NCBI RefSeq assembly: GCF_004403065.1
Contig: NZ_SOHA01000041.1
Location: 62,001 to 126,000, forward strand
Direction of reading: 5' to 3'
Source: Cryobacterium cryoconiti
Lineage (GTDB): Bacteria > Actinomycetota > Actinomycetes > Actinomycetales > Microbacteriaceae
Length of the DNA: 64,000 nt
The number at the start of each line of letters is the position of its first letter. Positions within the stretch are counted from its first letter, which is position 1. The translations under genes and the position numbers were made by a program. Below, in pieces: positions 8,048 to 16,823 of this stretch. Under the pieces are notes generated by a model. That model was not told the DNA's origin, did no database searches, and was given only the letters and a program-made list of their open reading frames with translations.

Positions 8048-9214
8048 CTAACCGGTGAATCCGAGCGCCCGCGAGATGACCATCAGCTGCACCTCGGTGG
8101 TGCCCTCGCCCAGCTCGAGCACCTTCGAGTCGCGGTAGTGCCTGGCCACCGGGTTCTCGTTCAGGAAGCCGTAGCCGCCGAAGATCTGGGTGGCGTCGCG
8201 GGCGTTGTCCATGGCGGCTTCGCTCCCCACCATTTTGGCAATCGAGGCCTCCATTTTGAAGGGCCGTCCGTGCACCATCTTCTGGGCCGCGTCGTAGTAG
8301 GCGAGACGGGCGGTGTGCACGCGCGCCTGCATCCGTGCGATCTTGAACGCGATGTGCTGGTTGGAGCCGATCGACCGGCCGAACACATTGCGGCTGTTGG
8401 CGTAACGGATGGCCTCCTCGAGGCAGCCCTGCGCCGCGCCGGTGCAGAGCGCGGCGAAGGCGATACGCCCCTCGTCGAGGGTCTGCACGAAGTTGGCGAA
8501 GCCGCGGCCGCGGTCGCCGAGCAGGTTGGCCTCCGGCACGCGCACATTCTCGAAGCGCAGCGGATGCGTGTCGGAGGTGTGCCAGCCCACCTTGTCGTAG
8601 GCCGGCAGCGCCGTGAACCCGGGGGTCGGGGTGGGCACGAGGATGGCGGTGAGCTCCTTCTTGACCGAGCCGTCGGGTCGGCGCGATTCGCCCGTGACCG
8701 CGGTCACGGTGACCAGCCGGGTGATCTCGGATCCGGAGTTGGTGATGAACTGCTTGGTGCCGTTGATCACCCACTCGCCCGCGGAGAGTTCGGCGGTGGT
8801 CTTCGTGCCCGCCGCGTCGGAACCGGCGTCGGCCTCGGTCAGCCCGAAGGCGGCGAGCGCGCGCCCACTGGCCAGAAGCGGCACCCACTCCTGCTTCTGC
8901 GCCTCGGTGCCGCGCCGGTAGACGGGCATGATGCCCAGGCCCACGCCGGCCTCGAGCGTGACGGCGATGGACTGGTCGACACGGGCGAGCTGCTCGACGG
9001 CGAGACAGAGCGCGAAGTAGTCCTGGCCCTGGCCGCCGTACTCCTGGGGGAAGGGCAGGCCGAACAGGCCCAGCTCCCCCATCTGGGCGATGATGTCGTA
9101 CGGCAGACTCCGCTTGGTGTCGTACTCGTAGGCGGCCGGCGCGACGACCGTGTCGGCGAAGTCGCGCACGGTGTCGCTGAGGCGGCGCTGGTAGTCGGTC
9201 AGGTCCTGGTTCAC
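8048..9214 (-). CDS. Acyl-CoA dehydrogenase (isovaleryl-CoA dehydrogenase-like)
   Basis: This FAD-dependent enzyme introduces the alpha-beta double bond into an acyl-CoA. It is 388 residues, the standard length. It shows the substrate/FAD signature [10 protein letters not shown], the FAD/NAD-type ITNSG strand, the [11 protein letters not shown] helix and the EGTTEVQ C-terminal motif. The start is GTG 9214, preceded by GGGAGA at 6 nt, and it overlaps the carboxylase alpha stop (GTGA). The operon partners, a biotin-dependent acyl-CoA carboxylase pair, a hydratase and a lyase, point to isovaleryl-CoA as substrate (inference). Position matches fadE19 of mycobacteria. Confidence 0.9.
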   Translation of the reverse strand: MNQDLTDYQRRLSDTVRDFADTVVAPAAYEYDTKRSLPYDIIAQMGELGLFGLPFPQEYGGQGQDYFALCLAVEQLARVDQSIAVTLEAGVGLGIMPVYRRGTEAQKQEWVPLLASGRALAAFGLTEADAGSDAAGTKTTAELSAGEWVINGTKQFITNSGSEITRLVTVTAVTGESRRPDGSVKKELTAILVPTPTPGFTALPAYDKVGWHTSDTHPLRFENVRVPEANLLGDRGRGFANFVQTLDEGRIAFAALCTGAAQGCLEEAIRYANSRNVFGRSIGSNQHIAFKIARMQARVHTARLAYYDAAQKMVHGRPFKMEASIAKMVGSEAAMDNARDATQIFGGYGFLNENPVARHYRDSKVLELGEGTTEVQLMVISRALGFTG

Positions 9215-11343
9215 GTTGGGTCTCCCTTGACTGGCGTGGCGGGTGCTGCTGATGTTTCGGGTGGCGGGGTGGCCGGTGTGGTGGCCGGCGGGGTGGCGTC
9301 CACCACGGTGGCGACCGTGGCGACGATCTGGTCGAGGCGCACGAGGTCGCCCGGGCGCACGCTGACGGTGAGCCGGCCATCCGTTTCGGCCAGCAGATGG
9401 TGCTCCATCTTCATGGCCTCCACCGTGATGATGCGCTGTCCGGCACGGACCAGGTCGCCCGTGGCGAGGTGCACGGCCACCACCGTGCCGGGCATCGGCG
9501 AGCGCACCTCGGGCCGGGCGCCCGCGGCCTCTCCGCCGGCCGGGTCTCGGCCGGCGAGGCGGTCGGCGAGCTGCTCGGCCCGGGAGCGGTGCACCAGGTC
9601 GACCGTGAAACCGGTCTGGCCGAGCCAGAGGCGCGGGCCGTCGGCCACGAGGTGCAGCACCTCGATCCGGCCGCCCAGTTCGCAGGCAAAGGTACCCGGG
9701 CGATCGGTGACGGGCGCGAGCCGGGCGGGAACGGGCATCCGGTCGTCGATGGCGACGCGGAGGCCGTCCGGCCCGGTCAGCACGGCGACGTCGACCGTGT
9801 CGGTGGCGCTCAGCCGCAGGCTGTACCGCACCGGCCGGTCGGGGCCGAGCCGCCAGCCGCCGGCACGGTCCCAGAGGCCGGTGGCGCCCGCGGTGGCCCG
9901 GTCGTGCAGGAACAGGGCGGCGGCGGCCGGAAAGTGGTCGGGCAGCGGTTGCCCGGGTGTGCCGCGCAGCCCGAGGCCCGGCAGGCTGCGCTCGATCAGG
10001 CCGGTGTCGAGGCGGCCGGCGACCACCTCGGGGGTGCGCAGCAGCAGCCGGAGGAACTCCAGGTTGGTGTGCACCCCGAGCACCACGGTGTCGGCGAGCG
10101 CCCGGTCGAGGCGGGCGAGGGCCTCGGCGCGGTCGGCACCCCAGGCGATCACCTTGGCGAGCATCGGATCGTAGACACCCGAGACGGGCAGGCCCGGCCT
10201 CAGCGAACTGTCCACCCGGATGCCCGCGCCCGCCGGTTCGGACAGGCTGCGCACGGTGCCCTGGCCGGGCAGGAAACCGCGGGCCGGGTTCTCCGCGTAC
10301 AGGCGCGCCTCGATCGCGTGCCCGGTGAGCACCACCTCGGCCTGGGTCAGCGGCAGCGGCTCCCCCGCGGCGATCCGCAGCTGCCACTCGACCAGGTCGA
10401 GACCGGTGACCAGCTCGGTCACCGGGTGCTCCACCTGCAGCCGGGTGTTCATCTCCATGAAGAAGAACTCGTCCGGGGCCGCGTCCGAGACCAGGAACTC
10501 CACCGTGCCGGCGCCGGTGTAGCCGACGCTCCGGGCCGCCTGGCAGGCGGCCTCGCCGATGCGGGCGCGGGTCGCCGGGTCGAGCAGCGGCGAGGGAGCC
10601 TCCTCGATCACCTTCTGGTGGCGGCGCTGCAGGGAGCACTCGCGCTCGCCGAGGTGGATGACGGCGCCCGTACTGTCGGCGAGCACCTGCACCTCGATGT
10701 GGCGGGGACGGTCGATGAAACGTTCGAGCAGCAGCGTGTCGTCGCCGAACGCGCTCAGCGCCACGCGCCGGGCGGTGACGAGTGCCGCGGCGAGCTCGCC
10801 CGGGGCGTCCACCCGCAGCATCCCCTTGCCGCCGCCGCCCGCGGACGGTTTGATCAGCAGCGGGTAGCCCACCGTCTCGGCGGCGGCCACGAGCTGCTCG
10901 TCGCTCTGGCCGGGCAGGGAGAAGCCGGGGATGACGGGCACCCCGCTGTCGGCGACGTGGTTCTTGCCGCGGATCTTGTCGCCCATCACGGCGAGGGCGG
11001 TGAGGCCCGGCCCGACGAAGACCAGGCCGGCGGCGGCAGAGGCGCGGGCGAAGGCCTCGTTCTCGCTGAGGAACCCATAGCCGGGATGCACGGCGTCCGC
11101 GCCCGTGGCCGCCGCGGCAGCCAGGATCGCGGCGATGTTCAGGTAGCTCTCCCGGGGCGCGGCCGGGCCGAGGCGCACCGCGGCATCCGCGAGGCTCACA
11201 TGCAGCGCGTCCCGGTCGGCGTCGCTGTACACGGCCACCGAACGGATGCCCATGGCGCGCAGGGTGCGGATGATGCGGCAGGCGATCTCGCCGCGGTTGG
11301 CGACCAGCACGGTCGTGAAGGGTGTCGGTGCGTTCGGGGTCAT
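9211..11343 (-). CDS. Biotin-dependent acyl-CoA carboxylase alpha subunit (methylcrotonyl-CoA carboxylase type)
   Basis: A 710-residue fusion of biotin carboxylase and biotin carboxyl carrier domains. The N-terminal [12 protein letters not shown], the ATP-grasp loop [21 protein letters not shown] and the carrier motif EAMKMEH with biotinylated Lys645 are all seen. It carboxylates biotin with bicarbonate and ATP, and the partner beta subunit transfers the carboxyl to the acyl-CoA. The setting with an acyl-CoA dehydrogenase, MaoC and CitE proteins favours 3-methylcrotonyl-CoA over acetyl- or propionyl-CoA. A Pro/Thr/Ala-rich tail of ~25 residues follows the carrier domain. ATG 11343 lies 8 bp after the beta-subunit stop. 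Confidence 0.92.
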   Translation of the reverse strand: MTPNAPTPFTTVLVANRGEIACRIIRTLRAMGIRSVAVYSDADRDALHVSLADAAVRLGPAAPRESYLNIAAILAAAAATGADAVHPGYGFLSENEAFARASAAAGLVFVGPGLTALAVMGDKIRGKNHVADSGVPVIPGFSLPGQSDEQLVAAAETVGYPLLIKPSAGGGGKGMLRVDAPGELAAALVTARRVALSAFGDDTLLLERFIDRPRHIEVQVLADSTGAVIHLGERECSLQRRHQKVIEEAPSPLLDPATRARIGEAACQAARSVGYTGAGTVEFLVSDAAPDEFFFMEMNTRLQVEHPVTELVTGLDLVEWQLRIAAGEPLPLTQAEVVLTGHAIEARLYAENPARGFLPGQGTVRSLSEPAGAGIRVDSSLRPGLPVSGVYDPMLAKVIAWGADRAEALARLDRALADTVVLGVHTNLEFLRLLLRTPEVVAGRLDTGLIERSLPGLGLRGTPGQPLPDHFPAAAALFLHDRATAGATGLWDRAGGWRLGPDRPVRYSLRLSATDTVDVAVLTGPDGLRVAIDDRMPVPARLAPVTDRPGTFACELGGRIEVLHLVADGPRLWLGQTGFTVDLVHRSRAEQLADRLAGRDPAGGEAAGARPEVRSPMPGTVVAVHLATGDLVRAGQRIITVEAMKMEHHLLAETDGRLTVSVRPGDLVRLDQIVATVATVVDATPPATTPATPPPETSAAPATPVKGDPT

Positions 11344-11351
11344 GGTGCGCC

Positions 11352-12959
11352 TCACATCCGGAAGAGGCCGAAGGCGGTCTCGGGCAGGGGTGGCAGGGCG
11401 ACGACGTCGAGGGCCAGGCCCAGCACGGTGCGGGTGTCGGCCGGGTCGATCACCCCGTCGTCCCAGAGCCTCGCGGTCGAATAGTAGGGGCTGCCCTGCC
11501 GCTCGTACTGGGCGGTGACGGGCGCGGTGACCTGGCTCTCGGCATCCGTCGGAAAGGGCAGGCCCGCCTTCTCCTGCTGCTCGCGTTTGACGGTGGCGAG
11601 CACGGAGGCGGCCTGCGGCCCGCCCATCACGGAGATGCGGCTGTTCGGCCACATCCAGAGGAAGCGGGGCGAGTAGGCGCGGCCGCACATGGAGTAGTTG
11701 CCGGCGCCGAAGGACCCGCCGATCACGACCGTGAGCTTGGGCACGCGCGCGGTGGCGACGGCCGTGACCATCTTCGCGCCGTGCTTGGCGATGCCGCCGG
11801 CCTCGGAGTCGCGGCCGACCATGAAGCCGGAGATGTTCTGCAGGAAGATCAGCGGCACGCCGCGCTGATCGCACAGCTCGATGAAATGCGCCCCCTTGAG
11901 CGCGGATTCGGAGAAGAGCACGCCGTTGTTGGCGACGATGCCGACGGGGTGGCCGTGCAGGTGCGCGAAGCCCGTGACCAGGGTGGTGCCGTACTCCCTC
12001 TTGAACTCGTGGAACTCGCTGCCGTCGACCAGCCGGCCGATCACCTCGCGCACGTCGTAGCGGCCCTGCGGGTCGGTGGGCACCGCGCCGTAGAGCTCGG
12101 CCGGGTCGGCGACCGGGGAGACGGCAGGTTGCCGCGGCCAGGCCGGTGGCGGGGGTGCGGGCAGGTAGCGCACGATGTCGCGCACGATCTGGAGGGCGTG
12201 CTCGTCGTCCTCGGCGAGATGGTCGGTCACCCCGGACGTCCGGGCGTGCAGTTCGCCGCCGCCGAGCTCCTCGGCCGTGACGATCTCGCCGATCGCGGCC
12301 TTCACCAGCGGTGGACCGCCGAGGAAGATAGTGCCCTGGCCGCGCACGATCACGGTCTCGTCGCTCATCGCCGGAACGTAGGCGCCACCGGCGGTGCAGG
12401 AGCCGAGCACGGCGGCGATCTGCGGGATCTTGGCCGCCGACATCCGGGCCTGGTTGAAGAAGATGCGGCCGAAATGGTCACGGTCGGGGAAGACCTCGTC
12501 CTGCAACGGCAGGAAGGCCCCGCCGGAGTCGACCAGGTACACGCACGGGAGCCGGTTCTCGAACGCGATCTCCTGCGCCCGGAGGTGCTTCTTGACCGTC
12601 ATCGGGTAGTAGGTGCCGCCCTTGACGGTGGCGTCGTTGGAGATGACGAGCACGTGGCGGCCGTGGATCAGCCCGATCCCGGCGATCAGGCCGGCGCCGG
12701 GGCTCTCGTCGCCGTAGAGGCCGGTGGCGGCGAGGGGTGCGATCTCGAGGAAGGGGCTGCCGGCATCCAGCAGCCGGTCGATGCGTTCGCGCGGCAGCAG
12801 TTTGCCGCGGGCGAGATGACGCTGGCGGGAGGCCTCGGGACCGCCGAGGGCGACGACGGCGAGGCGGCGGCGCAGATCGGCGACGAGTTCGCGGTGGGCG
12901 GCGTCGTTCGCGGTGAAGGCCGGATTGGTCGAGTCGATCAGACTCGCGAGTGTCTCCAT
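11352..12959 (-). CDS. Acyl-CoA carboxyltransferase beta subunit (methylcrotonyl-CoA carboxylase type)
   Basis: Carboxyltransferase of the crotonase superfamily, 535 residues, acting with the alpha subunit encoded next. It shows [10 protein letters not shown] near the N-terminus, the oxyanion-forming [16 protein letters not shown] in the N-half and the [11 protein letters not shown]...AKHGAKM region in the C-half. The last is characteristic of the methylcrotonyl-CoA/geranyl-CoA beta branch. Two starts are possible: ATG 12959 or in-frame TTG 12965. A GGAAAG lies 7 nt before the TTG, so the longer form is not excluded. It is the first gene of the five-gene operon and faces a TetR gene. Confidence 0.92.
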   Translation of the reverse strand: METLASLIDSTNPAFTANDAAHRELVADLRRRLAVVALGGPEASRQRHLARGKLLPRERIDRLLDAGSPFLEIAPLAATGLYGDESPGAGLIAGIGLIHGRHVLVISNDATVKGGTYYPMTVKKHLRAQEIAFENRLPCVYLVDSGGAFLPLQDEVFPDRDHFGRIFFNQARMSAAKIPQIAAVLGSCTAGGAYVPAMSDETVIVRGQGTIFLGGPPLVKAAIGEIVTAEELGGGELHARTSGVTDHLAEDDEHALQIVRDIVRYLPAPPPPAWPRQPAVSPVADPAELYGAVPTDPQGRYDVREVIGRLVDGSEFHEFKREYGTTLVTGFAHLHGHPVGIVANNGVLFSESALKGAHFIELCDQRGVPLIFLQNISGFMVGRDSEAGGIAKHGAKMVTAVATARVPKLTVVIGGSFGAGNYSMCGRAYSPRFLWMWPNSRISVMGGPQAASVLATVKREQQEKAGLPFPTDAESQVTAPVTAQYERQGSPYYSTARLWDDGVIDPADTRTVLGLALDVVALPPLPETAFGLFRM

Positions 12960-13000
12960 CGACAACGTCCCGCTTTCCGCTTGAGTGCTCAGCCGGTACA

Positions 13001-13031
13001 GTTAGCGTGTACTAACCGAAATTCAGGTTAG
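13001..13031. promoter_or_regulatory. Probable TetR operator: alternating GTTAG/CTAAC repeats
   Basis: In the gap between the carboxylase operon and the TetR gene three half-sites follow each other: GTTAG at 13001-13005, CTAACC at 13012-13017 and GGTTAG at 13026-13031. The first and second, and the second and third, each form an inverted repeat, with 6- and 8-bp spacers. This is the usual layout for a TetR-family repressor controlling itself and a divergent operon. Confidence 0.6.
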
Positions 13032-13072
13032 CGGTTCATAACTGAGTTGTCCAGAGTTTCGGACGGGACGGG

Positions 13073-13699
13073 GTGTCGATGGGTGTCCTGCCTTCCTCAC
13101 CGACGGCCCGGAGCCAGGCCAAGGCCGACCGTCGGCAGGCATTGCTGGGCGCCGCCGCGACACTGTTTGCCCGGTCGGGCTACAACGGAGTGTCGATCGA
13201 GGACCTCGGGGCTGCTGTGGGCGTGAGCGGTCCGGCCGTCTACCGGCACTTCAGCGGCAAGCCGGCGGTGCTCGCCGCGCTGCTGGTGGAGGTCAGCGAG
13301 ACGCTCGTGGCAGGCGGCCAGGCCGTGGTCGAGGGCGCTCCGGATGCCGCGGGCGCCCTGCGCGCGCTGGTGCGCTTCCACACCGACTTCGCCCTGTCGC
13401 ATCCGAACGTCATCCGAGTGCAGGACCGGGACCTGGACAGCCTCGCCCCCGCGGACCGGCACCAGGTGCGCACCCTGCAGCGCACCTACGTGGAACTGTG
13501 GGTGCGCGTTCTCGGGCAGGTGCACCCCGGGGTGGATGCGCAGCTTCTGCGCATCCGTGCCCAGGCGACGTTCGGGCTGCTCAACTCGACCCCGCACACC
13601 CTGCCGGCGTCACCGACCGTCGCCGTGCGGCCGCTGCTCGAGGAGATGGCGCTCGCGGCGCTCGGGATGCTCGGGGCCGCAGGCGTCGCGCCGGCGTGA
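13073..13699 (+). CDS. TetR/AcrR-family transcriptional regulator of the leucine operon
   Basis: A ~208-residue regulator with an N-terminal TetR helix-turn-helix (ALLGAAATLFARSGYNGVSIEDLGAAVG then SGPAVYRHFSGK in the recognition helix) and a variable ligand domain. It is transcribed divergently from the acyl-CoA carboxylase operon, with a clear inverted-repeat operator in the shared gap. It therefore probably represses that operon and senses an acyl-CoA intermediate (inference). The start is GTG 13073 or ATG 13079; a G-rich GGACGGGACGGG lies just before both. Confidence 0.88.
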   Translation: MSMGVLPSSPTARSQAKADRRQALLGAAATLFARSGYNGVSIEDLGAAVGVSGPAVYRHFSGKPAVLAALLVEVSETLVAGGQAVVEGAPDAAGALRALVRFHTDFALSHPNVIRVQDRDLDSLAPADRHQVRTLQRTYVELWVRVLGQVHPGVDAQLLRIRAQATFGLLNSTPHTLPASPTVAVRPLLEEMALAALGMLGAAGVAPA

Positions 13700-13713
13700 G
13701 CCGGGAGGACAGG

Positions 13714-14376
13714 TCAGTACGCCGTGGTGCAGACGCAGAGTTCGTTGCCCTCGGGGTCGGCCAGCACCCACCAGTCCGGGGCGTGCTCGTCGGTGAGGAG
13801 GTCACCGCCGGCGGCGATCACGTCCTGCACCCGGGACTCGGCGTCATCGGTGGGCACGTACACATCGAGGTGGATGCGGTTGCGCTCGGTGCGGGCGATG
13901 TCCATGGTCTGGAACCACAGCCGCGGTCCCTGACCGGAGGGATCGACGAGTTCGACCTCTTCGTCGCTGACGACCTCCACATAGCCGAGGCCCACCCGCC
14001 AGAACGGGCGGATCGCCGCAGCGTCGGTGCAGTCGATCGCCACGTCGTAGCGGGCCGGCTGTGTCGGGGCGCGGTCGGCTCCCTGCGCATCCGCCAGCTC
14101 CTGGATGCGCAGGGCGAGCCGCAGGTCTCGATCGGTCACCCCGCCGGCGTCGTGGGATGACAGGCGGAAGCCGACCCGGCCGTAACCGAGCCGCACCTCC
14201 GGGTGGTGATTCATTGCATCCGCCGCCGCGGCCACCTGGTCGACCAGCCGCACGGCCGACGCGAAATCCCGGGTCGTGAACGAGCCGTGCAGGGTGCCGT
14301 CGAGGTGCACGAAGGCGCCGCCGGAGAGCACGGGTTCGGTGTCGACGGGGGTGAGGAGGGTGCCCGGTGGTTTCAT
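13714..14376 (-). CDS. Pterin-4a-carbinolamine dehydratase / VOC (glyoxalase-like) fusion
   Basis: A 220-residue protein. The N-terminal ~105 residues match the 4a-hydroxytetrahydrobiopterin dehydratase fold: NHHPEVRLGY, then SSHDAGGVTDRDLRLA. The C-terminal ~110 residues are a VOC/glyoxalase-like domain ending WWVLADPEGNELCVC. Such fusions occur in actinobacteria; whether the VOC part is catalytic is unknown. A tetrahydrobiopterin-using enzyme is not visible nearby. The ATG 14376 has CAGAGT 6 nt upstream and no SD. The gene converges with the TetR gene, leaving only 14 bp. Confidence 0.82.
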   Translation of the reverse strand: MKPPGTLLTPVDTEPVLSGGAFVHLDGTLHGSFTTRDFASAVRLVDQVAAAADAMNHHPEVRLGYGRVGFRLSSHDAGGVTDRDLRLALRIQELADAQGADRAPTQPARYDVAIDCTDAAAIRPFWRVGLGYVEVVSDEEVELVDPSGQGPRLWFQTMDIARTERNRIHLDVYVPTDDAESRVQDVIAAGGDLLTDEHAPDWWVLADPEGNELCVCTTAY

Positions 14377-14454
14377 GCCCTCACTCTGCTGCGCGGTCCG
14401 AACCCCGTCAAGGCGCGCCCGGCGGCATCCGGTGCGACCCGGCTCCCGCGCGGA

Positions 14455-15777
14455 CTAGAGGAGGGCCAGGGCGCGCGCCGGGTTGGCGAGGAGACCGGCG
14501 ACGTCGGTCAGGAAGCGGGCGGCCTGCTCCCCGTCCACGAGCCGGTGGTCGAAGGCGACGCTCAGGGTGACCACCTGCCGCAGCGCGATCTCGCCCCGGT
14601 ACACCCACGGTCGCGGGGCGATCGCCCCGAGGGCCAGGATGACCGCCTCCCCCGGAGGCAGGATCGGCGTGCCCGCATCAATGCCGAACGAACCGATGTT
14701 GGTGATCGAGATCGTGCCGCCGCGCAGGGCCGCGGGGCGGGTCGCGCCTGCCCGGGCGGCGCTGGTCAGCTCGGCGAGCGCCGCGGCAAGGTCGACCAGG
14801 CTGAGCCGGTCGGCATCCGGGATGCTGGGCACGATGAGTCCCCGCGGGGTGGCTGCGGCGATGCCGAGGTTCACGTAGTGGAACTGCACGATCTCACCGG
14901 CTGCCTCGTCCCAGTGCGTGTTCACCTCGGGCGTGCGGGCGACCGCGAGGCAGAGCGCCTTCGCGACGACGGCCAGGATGCCGATGCGCGCCTCCGCGAA
15001 GACCCGGTCGCCGCGGAGCGCCTCGATCAGCTCGATCGCCGGGGTCACGTCCACGGTCAGGAATTCCGTGGCGTGCGGCGCGGTGAACGCGCTCTGCACC
15101 ATGGCCGCCGCGGTGTGCTTGCGCACGCTCCGGATCGGGCTGCGGGTTTCCCGCACGCCGGCCACGGGTACCGCGGGCCCGGCCAACGCCTCCACGTCCT
15201 GCCGGGTGATGAGTCCGGTCGGACCGGTCCCGGTCACCTCGGCGAGGTCCACGCCCAGGGTGCGGGCCAGGGCACGCACCGGCGGCGTGGACCGCGGGCG
15301 CTCGGTCGCCACCGGCGGCTCCTCCCCCGCGATCGGCGGCGCAGGCACGGTGTCCGTGGCGACCTGACCTCCCGCATCCGTCGCCCCGATGCGAGCCCGG
15401 CGCTGCGGCCGCCCCCCGCGCTCGACGGCGGCGCCGTATCCCACCAGCACCGCCTCCCGTTCGGTCTCGCGAGAGCGCACTTTCTGCCCACTCGAAGCCG
15501 CTGAGGGGGCAGAAAGTGCGCTCTCGCGACCAGACGGGGAGTCGACCTCGAAGGAGACGATCGGGTCACCGACGCGCACGGTGGTGCCGGGCTGCTGGTG
15601 GAGCTCGGCGACCACCCCGGCGAACGGCGACGGCAGTTCCACCACGGCTTTGGCCGTCTCGACCTCGGCGATGAGCTGGTTGAGGGTCACGGTGTCGCCC
15701 GGCGCGACGCGCCAGGCCACGATCTCCGATTCGGTCAGTCCCTCGCCGAGGTCGGGCAGTGTGAAGACCTTGATCAT
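14455..15777 (-). CDS. bkdC: Branched-chain 2-oxoacid dehydrogenase E2 (dihydrolipoamide acyltransferase)
   Basis: E2 core of the branched-chain 2-oxoacid dehydrogenase complex, 440 residues. The lipoyl domain carries the lipoylated Lys43 (VETAKAVVE). The peripheral subunit-binding domain (~TPPVRALARTLGVDL) follows a long linker, and the catalytic domain ends with DHRLVDGEQ. Residues ~84-104 of the first linker are encoded by a 63-bp perfect palindrome (family A repeat). The encoded ESALSAPSA...VRSRE is almost identical to a peptide in the unrelated Ada/AlkA protein further on. ATG overlaps the E1 beta stop (ATGA). The substrate class is inferred from the Lrp regulator and adjacent leucine genes; a pyruvate role is less likely. 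Confidence 0.9.
   Translation of the reverse strand: MIKVFTLPDLGEGLTESEIVAWRVAPGDTVTLNQLIAEVETAKAVVELPSPFAGVVAELHQQPGTTVRVGDPIVSFEVDSPSGRESALSAPSAASSGQKVRSRETEREAVLVGYGAAVERGGRPQRRARIGATDAGGQVATDTVPAPPIAGEEPPVATERPRSTPPVRALARTLGVDLAEVTGTGPTGLITRQDVEALAGPAVPVAGVRETRSPIRSVRKHTAAAMVQSAFTAPHATEFLTVDVTPAIELIEALRGDRVFAEARIGILAVVAKALCLAVARTPEVNTHWDEAAGEIVQFHYVNLGIAAATPRGLIVPSIPDADRLSLVDLAAALAELTSAARAGATRPAALRGGTISITNIGSFGIDAGTPILPPGEAVILALGAIAPRPWVYRGEIALRQVVTLSVAFDHRLVDGEQAARFLTDVAGLLANPARALALL
15467..15529 (-). repeat. Dispersed palindromic repeat, family A, copy 1 (inside bkdC)
   Basis: Arms 15467-15489 and 15507-15529 form a perfect 23-bp inverted repeat with a 17-nt loop. The arm centre reads GAGAGCGCACTTTCTGCCC. 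The orientation is assigned from the loop end CTGAGG shared with copy 2. The element is read in frame by the E2 gene and encodes its linker residues ~84-104. Related copies are at 40587-40647 and 57648-57706. Confidence 0.88.
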
Positions 15778-16823
15778 CGTCGTCTCCCTAGTACGCGGTC
15801 GACGCCGTCGAGCATGCGGTCGAGGTCGGGCAGGTGGTGGCTCTCCAGCTTCGCCGGCGGGTAGGGGATGTCGAACCCGGTGACCCGCACCGGCGCGGCC
15901 TCGAGGTGGTCGAAGCAGCGCTCGGTGATCTCGGCGATGATCTCCCCGCCCAGCCCGCCCGAGCGGGCGGCCTCATGCGTCACCACGAGCCGGCCGGTCT
16001 TCCGAACGGATGCCTCGACGGTGTCGTAGTCGACGGGCGAGAGCGAGCGCAGGTCGATGACCTCGATCGACACGCCCTCGTCGGCGGCGGCGAGCGCGGC
16101 ATCCGTCGCCGTGGATACCAGCGCGCCGTAGGCGAGCAGTGTGACGTCGGTGCCGGCGGCCACGACCCGGGCGCTCTCCAGCGGGGCGCCGAGCTCCGGG
16201 GACACCGGGCCGGCGACGTGGTAGCGGCGTTTGGGTTCGAAGTACAGCACCGGGTCGTCGGAGGCGATCGCCTGGCGGATCAGGCCGTAGGCGTCCTGCG
16301 GGTTCGAGACCGCGACCACCCGGAGTCCCGAGGTGTGAGTGAAGTAGGCCTCGGGCGATTCGGAATGGTGCTCGGCGGCGCCGATGCCACCGCCGAACGG
16401 GACCCGGATGGTGATGGGCATGCGCACGGCCCCCTGGGTGCGGTAGTGGAACCGGGCCACCTGGCTGACGATCTGGTCGAAGCCCGGGAAGATGAAACCG
16501 TCGAACTGGATCTCGCAGACCGGGCGGTAGCCCCGGTAGGCCAGCCCCACCGCCGTGCCGATGATGGCGGACTCGGCCAGCGGGGTGTCGATCACCCGGT
16601 TCGGCCCGAATTCGGCGAGCAGGTCGCTGGTCACCCGGAACACACCGCCCAGCGTGCCGATGTCCTCGCCCAGCAGCACCACCTTCGGGTCGTCGAGCAT
16701 GGCGCGCCGCAGCCCGGCGTTGATCGCCTTGGCCAGGGTCAGGGTCTTCGTCTCGGTCAGCGGCACCGGCGCCTGGCCGTTCGCTGCGCCCGCCGAGGAG
16801 TTCTGCTCGGTGATCATGGTCAT
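15774..16823 (-). CDS. bkdB: Branched-chain 2-oxoacid dehydrogenase E1 beta
   Basis: The beta half of the thiamine-diphosphate E1 heterotetramer, 349 residues. The transketolase pyrimidine-binding domain shows LLGEDIGTLGGVFRVT and ESAIIGTAVGLAYRG. The C-terminal transketolase domain shows IEVIDLRSLSPVD and VVTHEAARSGGLG. It decarboxylates branched 2-oxoacids together with the alpha subunit. Start and stop both overlap neighbours by 4 bp (ATGA), so it is translationally coupled between E1 alpha and E2. A second ATG two codons downstream is possible. Confidence 0.92.
   Translation of the reverse strand: MTMITEQNSSAGAANGQAPVPLTETKTLTLAKAINAGLRRAMLDDPKVVLLGEDIGTLGGVFRVTSDLLAEFGPNRVIDTPLAESAIIGTAVGLAYRGYRPVCEIQFDGFIFPGFDQIVSQVARFHYRTQGAVRMPITIRVPFGGGIGAAEHHSESPEAYFTHTSGLRVVAVSNPQDAYGLIRQAIASDDPVLYFEPKRRYHVAGPVSPELGAPLESARVVAAGTDVTLLAYGALVSTATDAALAAADEGVSIEVIDLRSLSPVDYDTVEASVRKTGRLVVTHEAARSGGLGGEIIAEITERCFDHLEAAPVRVTGFDIPYPPAKLESHHLPDLDRMLDGVDRVLGRRR

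Noticed and set aside
8138-11484. Two very long plus-strand frames opposite the acyl-CoA dehydrogenase and carboxylase genes
   Set aside because: Both are shadows of well-supported enzymes and show no recognisable motifs.
15467-15529. Intrinsic terminator inside bkdC
   Set aside because: The hairpin lies in the coding sequence, is followed by no T-run, and the gene continues intact through the subunit-binding and catalytic domains.
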